This document shows, one piece after another, positions 28,501-64,000 of a stretch of 64,000 bases of DNA. Below the pieces are notes generated by a model. It was given only the letters and a program-made list of their open reading frames with translations. It had not been told where the DNA came from and ran no database searches. Every line of letters starts with the position of its first letter. Positions within the stretch are counted from its first letter, which is position 1. A program made the translations under genes and the position numbers. This stretch comes from Dasyornis broadbenti (Eukaryota; Chordata; Aves; Passeriformes; Dasyornithidae), in assembly GCA_013397935.1 (NCBI GenBank), contig VZRN01003448.1:233295-297294 (forward strand). The letters run 5' to 3'.

Positions 28501-31500
28501 TGGAGCTCCTCTGATTGTGGTAATTAATTAGTTGTGCGAGGTCAGCCTCCTGTCTTGCACAGTTCATTGAGCAGCATCTTTTCAAATATTTATAAAGATG
28601 TTTTAGTACCTATCACTGAAAGCTACATTAATGTTTTAATTTAAGCGGAAAAAAGCACAACTTAATCCTGTCAGACACAACTGTGGTGGTATATAAATAT
28701 ACACATAATTGCAATCTCAAATTAGGCATTATGGTTTATTTTCTTCATGTTCATTAAGAATAGGAGAGAAATATATCTGATCCTACAATGTAGGAAACAA
28801 ATTAGAGAAAATGAACTAAAGCTACAATTGTAGAAAAATTTATATTAAAATACTGTTCAGGGCTATGAACTACTAGAATTTCAGGAACTTCAAGATGACT
28901 AAAATAGCAGAATATATGCAAAAAATCACCACAGATCTTAGACTTAACATCTTCTGAAAAGAGTCAGATAAGACACATCAGGGCAGAACCCAAGGTGTGA
29001 ACCCAATCGTGCACACACAGACAAATCCCAGAGAAAGTCACTCTCTCTTTACGACAGAGCAATTTTCAAACTGCCTGTTGAACGACAAAGCCCTACAGGG
29101 CAGACAGGTTTTGTTTGTACCACCCTGGCTCACCACAGCCAGTGGAAAGGACACCAAAAGCCCATGGGCTCTCCAGCCTGGGGAAGCAGGGGCTGTGCAC
29201 CAGCCTTGGGGAGCTCACACACAGCTTTTACTGCACAGTCACTCTGGTTCTGCTGGACAAAGCATCCTGGTACAGTCTTACTACATAAAAGAAGCTGAAA
29301 TTACTCCCAAGGAGCTGTAATTGGAATATTGTGACTCCTGCAGTAAGGACAGACATGCAGCGTTGCTAGTCCAGCAAATCTGATCACTGGAGGATGCACT
29401 GGACACCTTGAAACCAGTTTTACACCCCAGCGTGCTCCTCCTCCTCCTCTGAAAAGCAGCAGGTAAGTCCAGACTTTTTAAGATGAACGTTTACAAGTGT
29501 ACACAAAACCACAGGATATGCACGTGTTCCATTTTTGTGTGGGGTAGGAGAAGAGAGATGCCCAGAACTACAGACATACCTGGAGAAGGGCAACCTGAAC
29601 CTTACACATAAACCAGACCACTCATCCCATCTTGTTTTATTCTCCCTGAAGGACATCTCTCCTGATGTATAAGACTTTGCAGACCCTTTCCCAGTATGTG
29701 GGAATGTTACTTGTGCCTTTTTTCCTTTTCCTTCTAAAAAGAAAAAAAAAAAAAAAAANNNNNNNNNNNNNNNNNNNNNNNNNNNNNNNNNNNNNNNNNN
29801 NNNNNNNNNNNNNNNNNNNNNNNNNNNNAAAAAAAAAAAATCTTTTTTAAAAAAGAAAATTGGTTATGGACCCGTAACACCTCAATATAACAGCATAACT
29901 GTAGGTCCTATACTTACACTTCTGTAATCACCTCCTAATTTATAAAATACTTAATCTCATATCGTATTTCACCAAGTGTGCAGAATTTCTGTTGGGCAGC
30001 TCTGGGGATACCTGGCCACACTCTCTGGATGCATGAAGGAAAGGCAGCGTGTGCTGATGTCCACAGCACAGCATGAGGGCTGATGTGGAAAGCAGAAAGT
30101 TCCACCTGATGCTCCCTGCCACAGCTTTTCCTCTCAGATCTCACTGCTCTCACACCCAGCAACCACGTGCTCTTCAGAGCTTCATTCGTGCTTTTCTGTG
30201 AGAGCAGGACTCCACACCTGGGGTATGCTGTCAGCTGTGTGGGGATGCCAAAACCTCAGAGTCATCACTGGCATTAAAACTTTGTCCTAGCACTGGCTGC
30301 TGCTCTTTGGACAGAGCAAGTCCGTGCTGGCTCCTGCCCTGGTTTGGGTGTTGACCTGTCACAGAGCTCGGTGAGCAGCTCACACAGAACACCAGATACA
30401 AACGTCATCAGTGGAAACCCATTTCAAGTGCAACCCTTGCCAAGCCCTTGAGCTGTTCAGGTGCCTGGACACTCACCTGTTGAGCGGGTCATCTCTTCAG
30501 CAAGTGTTTTTATGAATCTACACAGACTTATCTTCTTCTGTTTATCGCTAACGAATCACCAAACACCAGCTCACGACACAAGAGCGCTACCAGTGCATCA
30601 CCAACATGAGTGAGAAACTGCTGGCCTACACAGCTTGTTTCCTCACATCTTTTGAGGTGCCAACTCTTGTAACATTCAAAGCTGTTTATTTAAGAAATAT
30701 TTTAAGAAAACGTCAGTGACCAGCTTCTATAATCCGTTTTTTTTTTCTCTCCAGGATGAACAGATACTTTAAAAGAGCTTTAGCAGTAATCCTAAATTAA
30801 TATTTCCTTTGAGCTCCCATGATAGCTTCAGACCTGCCTTTCTACTCGCCTGTGAAAATAATTTTTTACTGAGAGTAACTACACACCAGTTCTGATACTA
30901 TACACATTGTGCATATGTATGCATCTTGCTACTTTAAAGTTACTTTTTTTGCAAAAAATGGATCATTATTAGGTTTAGTAGCAGTAGTGGAGGGCAGCAG
31001 TATCATTATCTTCTTTCCAGGGAAAACTCATTGAACATCCTTTGAGTTCCCTCTATAAGAGTACGACTTTGAACATCACTGCCAGAGGTCATGGGAGGCA
31101 CAACATGAGCTAAGTGATGTGCAGTTGGCACGGGGAAGCAAAAGGATTCCTGATGCTTTTTTCCTCCTTTTAGTCACCTTAAAATATGGGCACTAAATGA
31201 GAAACCCTTACGTTCATGAGATCTGTATTTCACACGTGGAGATGGTAAGCACGATAAATTAGTGACCCAGGATGATAAATTATCCTTCCTTCCATCAGCC
31301 AGCCTTCCGTCCATCTAAGACTTGAAAAATTCCAAATGCTTGAACACTTTTGCAGAGATGCCCAGGGCTACACAGACAAGATTCATTGTTGGTCTGCTTG
31401 TTCCACATGAAAAATGTCTTTACTTTTAAGGCTGAAAACCTTGAGGACCTTTTATCATCACTGGCACTGCTTCCCTATATCATCTCCTCATCTTCCAAAA

Positions 31501-32907
31501 AGGGGATGCATGAGAGGATACTTGGTTCTACTCTGATACATTAAGCACTTTCACATATTTTCTGAAATGTTTACACAAAATTCAATTAAGGTACATGACT
31601 GCACTGATTCTGATTAAAAAAAAAAAAACCAACAATTACTGCTGTATTAGGACTTTCTCAGCAATCTCACTGCCAGGTAATAGACTGAGGAAGAAATTTT
31701 AAAGGCATTCCACTACAGAGCTTTCCTTCCGCAAGCCTCAAACACCATGACTGTCTTAGAAATGAGAAAGAAACAATTGGAAAAAGCGCAGCAAAATAAA
31801 TAGTCTCAAAATAAATATTCTCAAACGCGCTTCCTCATGTGTTTATCAGCAGGACTGCATTCAAGTTGGCAATCTCAGTTGTGTGCAGTGACTAATCAGA
31901 ACACCAAGAGCATCATCCATCTCAATTTGCCATTGAGAACTTTTGTTGTCATAAGTTAGAGTTTATGCAAACTCTTGCATACACCAAGAGGCCCATCACA
32001 AGGCTGACTCCACTGCACTATTTTGTAAATAAACTGATATAACCTCTGTAGGGAAATAAAAACTCCATTAGACAGAATTACAAAATTTTGAACAAATGAA
32101 AATGTGGGTATTCCTTAGCCAAAGAGCACAAAGTCAATGAACAGTGTATTTCAGGGTTAGAGTTATCAGAAGTTCCATGTCCCTTAATAATTTTAATACC
32201 TGCTATTTGTGGAACCCACAAACTGCTTGATATCGCTAAGAAAAAATCATTAGTACTGCGGGAGAAAAATTTTACCCTGATGAATTTTGTGGAAGAGTAC
32301 AGAACTGGCATTTCACATCTCTGTTCCCTGAACGCCTTCACAGGACAGCAACCAGAAAAAGCTTTGCAATTACACTCTGAAGAGACAGATGCTTTCATCA
32401 GTGATGCAGCCAATTTTTTTTTTTTTACTTCTAAGCTTGTGTCAACTTAAAACACACATGAATCTGTGCCACTAATAACAGCAACAAGGCCGTGGGAATG
32501 TAAAAAGTTAAACATTTTCCTTGCCCCTTGTAAAATTTTGTAGAATTTCCTGTCCAAAAATATTTTACTGAACTTATGAGGATGCACATCTAAGTTATTG
32601 ATCAGGTCCTCAATCTCTCACCCTTCAACACCTTGTGTGTTCTGCATACCTACAGAGCCTGGGATTTGGGGGCTGTTAAAGGATTGTGGAAACAGTTCCT
32701 GTGGAGAACCTTGGTAAAGTAAAAAACAAACAAACAAAAAAATCCATTGTGCATTATTACACTTACGTGCAATTTGAAGGTTTAAAGTATGGTAGAACTC
32801 AGTATCTCCATCAAAATTCTACTTACAAACTTATGACCATATTCTGTTCTGATATCCCATATTTAATAGCTCCACTGACATCAACGGTATATTTATAAGG
32901 AAATAAA
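25551..32907. other. Intergenic DNA downstream of LRP1B
   Basis: No gene recognised. It contains the 70-N gap, a direct repeat of GCGTTCCAT near 26975-27000, and AT-rich, repeat-free stretches at about 27540-27780 and 28540-28760 that resemble conserved non-coding DNA. Confidence 0.55.
29759..29828. other. Assembly gap (70 N)
   Basis: Seventy N bases with A tracts on both sides, so the missing sequence is probably A-rich simple repeat, although its true length is unknown. Confidence 0.99.
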
Positions 32908-32913
32908 TTTATT
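32908..32913 (-). promoter_or_regulatory. Candidate polyadenylation signal AATAAA (distal)
   Basis: Canonical hexamer on the minus strand about 2.4 kb after the LRP1B stop. A GT-rich stretch follows within about 50 bases, which fits a cleavage and polyadenylation site. Confidence 0.35.
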
Positions 32914-34028
32914 TTTTATAAAGTAGTTACCTCTCAAGCAAGTAAATAAAGTAAATAAAATGTCTCACTGAAGGGAAACTGAGACATCACAATAAGAAAA
33001 AGTTGCTCAGGCCTGTGTAAGAATTCATGATTTCAAACTCATGCTACTTTTATACCCACTAGTTAAAATTTAGTTCTACCTGAGCATTGAAGATAAAAGT
33101 TTCTCTGCCAGAAAATGAATGCTTCTGAAATGTCCAACTACTTACTCTTCATAACAACTGTAATTGTGAAAAAAAAATGAGGGCCTAATCCATCTCTGGT
33201 GATGTCAGCAGAAAAAAGGCAGAACCTGTGGAATTGTAGCTGTGTGGTATGAAGCTATTTAATACAGTACTCTTGTAGAAAAAATAATAGCTTTAAAATG
33301 CTATAGACATTAATATACAGCTATACACCTAAGTTATCCAAACATGTGCAGAGCTGCAAAAACAGTCAAATAGAATTTGTATAAAAAGCAAAAAATTTCA
33401 TTAAGAAAAGGGATTTAGCCATTTGTACAAAGTAATGCTCTTTCGCTTCAATTTTCTCTTCCTTTAGTCTTTCATTTTATAAGTTAAATTTAAAAATTAG
33501 TCAACACACTGAATTAAGTACGTAGATTTTCATTTAAATAAATCAGTCAACAATTTTTTTATAAAGTATTTAACACTTCATTGTAGAAACATAGGCAAAA
33601 TGACTATTATAACCAAAATGAAAAATACTGTTCAATTTAAAAAAATGTACTTAAACAAGAACCTGAAAAAGTTTATGATATGCATAACATTGTTCAAGCA
33701 AAATTGCACTAGTATTACATAAATCAAGAGTTTTATAAAGGCCCCAATATGGCAAAGTTTAGAAATAGGTAGTATGCATGCACAATAGTACAACAAAAAT
33801 CTCTTATAAAACAGCAGTTATTTTTGTAATGCTTGTACAAAGGGAATAAAGAGCAACCACAAACATATTTAATCTGTTAGGTTAATATATTATGATAGCT
33901 AAAAGTCAGTCATGTCTAGCAGAGGAAGGAAGAGTCCTCCACAGTATATGTGTGAATACGTCTTTTGTGCCTTTCAAGTTATGTATAAAATATTTTGATT
34001 CAGTTCAAACCTGAAAGTAATTGTATTC

Positions 34029-34034
34029 TTTATT
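34029..34034 (-). promoter_or_regulatory. Candidate polyadenylation signal AATAAA (proximal)
   Basis: Canonical hexamer on the minus strand about 1.25 kb after the LRP1B stop. The sequence just downstream is not clearly GT-rich, so use of this signal is uncertain. Confidence 0.3.
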
Positions 34035-34195
34035 TCCATCAAAATTAAAAAAGGTGAGTTGGATTTTGCCTCTTAGGAACAACAGAAAACAGACCAGGTC
34101 AGAGAAGTGCTGGAAACTGATACTGATGCTTTTCACCTTTGATACTTGGCCTTCGATATTTAACCCAGACTACTGAAACTTGGGCTTTGCTAAGG

Positions 34196-34241
34196 TTTCA
34201 TTAATATGCATATTGGCATTTCATTAATATTAATATTGGCT
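34196..34241. repeat. Imperfect 23-bp tandem duplication
   Basis: TTTCATTAATATGCATATTG and TTTCATTAATATTAATATTG begin two adjacent 23-base copies (34196-34218 and 34219-34241) in the probable 3' UTR. Confidence 0.75.
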
Positions 34242-35279
34242 CGTTTTACCTCCACAATATCACAGTTTATCCTAATTTAAAGAAAGCGCTGTGTTTTGAA
34301 TCCTTTAATACCACTAAACAGGTGTGGGGTTTTCCTTGTGATTGTCAAAACCGAATGCTGTGATGATCTGAGTGTGCTTAAGGTTTGGGGATTGGCTTTT
34401 TCCCTACTGCTCGGTACGTGTGGGGGAGTTGTTAATCCATAAGTACTCCGTGTGATTAAGTGAATAAACATGGAAAGCATGTGTAGGCAATGCCCTCTTG
34501 TGCTCTAGGGTGGCTACTGTCCTACAGGACTGTTGGAGTTCGAATGCTTTGTCCCACAGCAAGTAAGGTTTCAGCTTCCAAGATATATCGTTACTATGTT
34601 CTAGAAGGTTTTAATAAATACAAAGCTTGTTTACATGGTATATATGTTTAGTATATCATGTACAGTCACTGAATTTCTGAAACATAATCATCGTGTTCAT
34701 GCAGATCATTAGATGTTTCACTTCTATAGTCTTGTTTACTTCTTGGCAACCTAAAGCTAATTTAAAAGCAAGTTATGTTTGTTTGTGAAAAGTTATCTAG
34801 CTTCATCAGGATCTGAAGAGAAGTTCTAATGGGCACAAAGAAGAGAGTAGACCATTCAATCATTCTTTCACCATTTAAAATAAACAGAATTACACACTGT
34901 ACTACAGCTTCCAGACTACATAATGAAAAAGTGCAGATACCATCTTCATCGATTAAGTAGAACCAAAAAAGTTCATAGAAAATAGATTGCTCATTTTCAC
35001 GCTACAAACGAATATGTTGTTTGCCATTTTAACAAATTTAAAGGTGTGTTATTTCAGCAGCATCGTTGTAAATTGTACCGTAGTGCAGTTTCTTTTTCAT
35101 AAAAATACCTTACAAATGGTCAGTCAAAAGTCATCAGCAAAGGAAAAACCCAGAAAACAATCAACCGAACAAAAAACAGAGGTAATGCTGATGCCAAAAC
35201 AATTATAATACTGTTGGTACATAGAAAAGTAATCCTTATATTTTATACATTTATACAGAGTATAAAAGGTAACAGCAGA

Positions 35280-60018
<24,739 letters not shown>

Positions 60019-63000
60019 CTGTGCAAAACGAGGAAAGCTATTTTATGATAAAAATAAATACAGATTCAAGCAATGATCAGCACTTTCTCAGCACAGATTT
60101 GTCGTAAGAGTGGGAGGTTTCAATGTTCGAGCCCAGCTATGTTTGTCTAGATGCTGACAGAACGTGCCTTTGTTAACGTTGCCTGAACGCAGAACTTTTA
60201 AGAAATAAAAATTTAAGAAATAGAGTTGGCCCTGGGAGATATGGGCACCTCAAAAACTGCATCTATGCATTTTTACACTTGTGTACAGCCATTGACTCTT
60301 TTATGAGAAAGAAGACATTATTTAAAATATACAACCATTTTAAAGTATGGTCCCAAGCAGGAATTTAAGATATTACTAAACTCTTCAAATCATCCCGCCA
60401 TGCTGCGTTCCTCCAGTTGCAGAGGATAAACGTTTGTATAATCACCATTAGTGTCTCTTCAGAATGCACTCCATTATTCTCAAATCTACAAACCTTGATA
60501 TATAATCACATGAATATACAAATATTTACCAATGCACTAATAGCTACACTTTACATAACGATTTTTACTAGAGCACAAGTAGCTGCGCCTGCTCTGTTAT
60601 GCCACCCCTCTCAGATAATGAAGACTGTTACATAAGAATTGCTGCCTGGCAGCAGCCCAAAGATGCCTGTAACATCAATATTCAATGTCTGAAAAGCAGT
60701 TAACACTTTGGGATGAACATTTGCACACAATGAACTCCTAGTCTACACCTTCTTTTCAAAGGATTTTAAAACAGTCTTTAAAACCCAATGCATTTTCCTC
60801 CTGATTCTTCTCCATTGTAATTTTCCCATTTCCCCCCCTTATCTAAATCTCATGTCTAAAGGATTTATAGCTTTGTTACAATTCCACTGTTTTATTAAAC
60901 CCCTCCACTTTCCCCTGTCTTATTAAGGCTTATCTTCTTTAAAACAAACTTCTAGATCCCATTAATGTTTTTCTGTCTCCTGACTTTGCTTTTCTATCTC
61001 ATTTATAATCTTCAAGTAAATGACCTGATGTGTCCAACCAGCCATCTCCCTTCTCACTTCCTAATAAACTATTCTCATTCTTGATTATCTCTTCCAGGAC
61101 ACTATTTTTCCTCCACCCTCCTCTTTGCTCTAATTCAGCTTCAAGGATTTTCTTAAATTTATGGAGAACAGGCCAAGTTTGACGCTTTTAATTTTCTTGG
61201 CTTCCCAGGAAGGAAAGAGATGAAGATTAAGCAGGACCCGAGACACTTCTCAAATAAAAGAGCAGACAGGATGGGTTGGAATGAGATGAGTGTTAAGGTT
61301 CCTTCCAACCAAAAACATTTCATGATTCTATATTTATCAAGGTAACTACATAATGTTCTGCATGTGGGATGCAGAATCCCTTTGGACTGGAATTACAGGC
61401 ATAAACACGAAAACCAAACTCTCAGATTATTATTGACAGCCCAGTCAAGATAATGATATGACTGTAGAGTCTAAAAGTGATCAGAGAAAGGCAGGGAATA
61501 AGTTATTTATCAGAGGCCACAGTTTGCCCTGGATTTGAAAAACCACGCAAAGCCATAAGGCAGGAACAAGCTTCTTACATAGAAACAATCCTACTTCATG
61601 GAGGGACGGGTTGGTGAGTTCACAAAAAAAGCTGTGCTTTACTTGGGACTGACCTGTTTTGAAACGCACAGAAGAGCCAAAATTCTAAATACTCAAATGA
61701 GATAACATTAAGGATCACTTTTCCGTAATAATTCTCCCTGATTTTCATGCTGACCTAACAAGAACTCTTTCCTGCTGCCTGATTTACAGCTGCTGTATGA
61801 ACAGGTCCCTTCTTTGCTGGTTTTTGTCTCGTGGTTTCCTCAGTTTAACACCACGTCTGGTGCAGGTATCCACACCTACTTTCCCCCTTGCCTCCTGATG
61901 CTGACCACAGCTGCGTCTGAAGCTCTGAGATGTGCAGCCCTGCTTACCTTGCTGTTCTTTCCTCTCCACTTTGTTGGCTGTGCCATCGAGTAGTTAAGAT
62001 TAAACTGAGTATTCCACAAACCCCACATTTCAGATTTTCTTCTGGTCTGCCTTTCTTTTAATACTATGCAATCATTTAATACCAAATCCACTGGACAATT
62101 TCTCAATGCAGGTGAAGCACCCTCATTTTGTCTCCTCTCTCTGACTGATGCAGAATGATTTATTCACTCTTTTTCCTTCACTTCTTGTGTGACACACTTC
62201 ACGTAATTCTTTTCTGTATTTTTTATTTTAAGCTATGCTAATTTGAAGTGTTTTGCAAATCATCCTAAGGGCCATGAGATCAGTTAGTCTCTTTCTTTAA
62301 TGAGTACAGAAGGAACAAAACCATTGACCTAAAAATAGCTCCAACTACTTTAATATGCATCAGCCTGGTTATTCATATCTGTCCCCTGTGATCTAAACAT
62401 GAAACCGAAGATGTTGAACTCAGATGTTAGCACAGATTCCGCTTGTTTTTCCCCATGTATACAGTTGTACTTAAATTTCTGCCCCCCCAAGACAGGGGGT
62501 TTCACAAAATCCTTCATCTGAATCAGTGTTTCATTAAAATAAAAGATAAAGAAAACAGTGATAGAGCATAGATCTGGAGGTCTGAAATCAGTTTTCATTA
62601 CTAATACTCCTGTATTTGTTAAAATGATGAGACAATGATATTTCTCTAGTTTGTAGAAAAGATTATTCTACTCTTTACTAATGTAGACTTATAAATATGC
62701 CAAACTTCTGACAGCTATATGAAAATTTAATACAGTATAGCCTAAACCCCATTTTTGTCACTCAATTTAACATGACTTTCAGCAATGTTAATAGTCCATT
62801 GCCTATTTATACACAGACTGTTGACATCTTAAATAATACTAATAATGACATTTTCATTTGCCTTATTCTCATAAATTATTTCTGATACAAAAAAAAATGG
62901 TTCCAGGAACAGTTTAACAAAACTGCAGCATTAAACAATGACAAACAATGCCATAAGGTTTTGTATCACAGAATCAGAACACAGATTTATGCTTGTGGGG

Positions 63001-64000
63001 GAAACAGTCTGTAACCAAGATGTCACATAACCTAACCAACAGAAATTGCAAGATGAGCTCATGCTCACCTTCTCTGATCATGAAATCTCAGGATTAGAGC
63101 TCTACAGACACAGAATTAAAACTCCCTCTTAATTCTTGACCTTCACCACCACAGAAAGATTCTCAGCACCTTAGCATGTAGAAAAATATTCATATGGAAA
63201 GTGGTTGATGGAATGCTAAACTGCTTCAAACTCAGAACAGAATCTAGTAGAACAAAGGAGAATATATTATGGTGACCCTAAGAAGTTATTTTCAGCAGTA
63301 GGATATGAAAAAAATAGATGACATTTTTGTCACTGAAATGAAATGTAGTTTCCCAATTTCTTACAAAAAAATAAATCATTTTTCAAAAAAATTGATACCA
63401 GGAATAAAAATCCTATACTGTTCAATTAGGTTTTGATACAGAGGCTGTAGTTACTCCTGGTTAGTGCTTTTAATTTGCTACATAATAACAATTGCCTATA
63501 CAACAACTTTTCAACTAAACTTCAAAATTGTCCATAAATTTATTTTCTTACTTTCTCTATAACATGTTCATGACTTCTTTTCAAATTCATTCATATATCT
63601 TCAGCTCATATTTACATTTATTTTGAAAGGATCAGAATTCTAAGGAGATCCATTTTCATATTTGCTATAGCCTAAGCAACAGAGAAATACTGCGCATTTT
63701 TTATAACCACATAAAGTTTAAGAAAATAATGAAAAAATAATTAAGAACTAGGCCAATGCCATTATTTTTGTAAACTTTCTGCAAATTTTGAAAAATGAGA
63801 TCATCCAGACGAATGTCTTCATCAAAACCTATGGTATTTATTTCTGTCAGTCACTGGTAAATTCACTACCAGCAATGTGTTTTTAAGTTGTTATGTGTGA
63901 ATATGCACATTAAATTTCAATATTCAACTTGCTGTCAGTATTAAAGAAAACAAGGTGGCACTACATGAGGTTTCTGTAAGCATTATCTTGTCCTTTGGTG
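60019..64000 (-). other. LRP1B: LRP1B intron, 5' part beyond the window
   Basis: AT-rich intronic DNA upstream of the first visible exon. I searched the minus strand for cysteine-rich EGF frames and for YWTD-type propeller frames and saw none, so the preceding exon is beyond 64000. A short CR1 tail lies at 61272-61333. Confidence 0.75.
61272..61333 (+). mobile_element. Short CR1 3' tail in LRP1B intron
   Basis: GGGTTGGAATGAGATGAG, GTTCCTTCCAACCAAAAACATTTCATGATTCTAT matches the last 60 or so bases of CR1 in sense orientation with several substitutions. Confidence 0.7.

Larger units (their letters stand above)
32908..35279 (-). other. LRP1B: Probable LRP1B 3' UTR (distal limit uncertain)
   Basis: AT-rich sequence directly after the stop, with no coding signal on either strand. 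On the minus strand, canonical AATAAA occurs at 34034-34029 and 32913-32908, and ATTAAA variants at 34615-34610 and 33873-33868. The distal AATAAA is followed by a GT-rich stretch (GTTGATGTCAGTGGAG), which favours it as a cleavage site; the nearer one lacks such an element. The UTR is therefore about 1.25 or 2.4 kb by inference, and transcript ends were not observed. Confidence 0.35.

Noticed and set aside
62960..62985. CACAGAATCAGAACACAG as a CR1 tail
   Set aside because: Too short and followed by no CR1 core.

Overview
The window is from a bird genome. The main evidence is a set of chicken-repeat-1 (CR1) LINE tails carrying the avian 8-bp ATTCTATG-type 3' end and the core 'GGTTTGGGTTGGAAGGGACC'. 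Large, AT-rich, intron-containing vertebrate DNA with no long open frames fits this. Nothing resembles bacterial, plasmid, phage, CRISPR or operon organisation.

Only one gene can be supported: the 3' end of LRP1B (low-density lipoprotein receptor-related protein 1B), on the minus strand. Nine exons lie at 60018-59857, 55774-55600, 54971-54867, 52896-52783, 43561-43485, 41422-41332, 39062-38918, 37880-37782 and 35420-35280 (stop codon). Each is bounded by AG/GT, and the reading phases agree across all eight junctions. They total 1109 coding bases, or 368 complete codons plus stop. They encode the tail of one EGF-like repeat, five complete EGF-like repeats, a short juxtamembrane stalk, a single transmembrane helix and the whole cytoplasmic tail. 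The tail has two NPxY motifs (NPSY, NPVY), an overlapping YAKL sorting signal, and the 33-residue insertion that separates LRP1B from LRP1. The rest of this very large gene lies beyond base 64000.

Bases 35279 down to about 32900 are probably 3' UTR, with its end unresolved. Bases 1 to about 32900 are the intergenic region 3' of LRP1B. I found no gene there: only CR1 fragments, simple repeats, homopolymer tracts, two assembly gaps set in poly-T and poly-A, and a few AT-rich stretches that read like conserved non-coding DNA.

The points most worth a second look are two CpG-dense patches inside otherwise CpG-poor LRP1B: an intronic one at about 38165-38375, and one over the 60018-59857 exon and its flank. 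A third is the phase-0 cassette exon at 37880-37782, whose skipping would give an LRP1-like tail. I see no previously undescribed molecular system.
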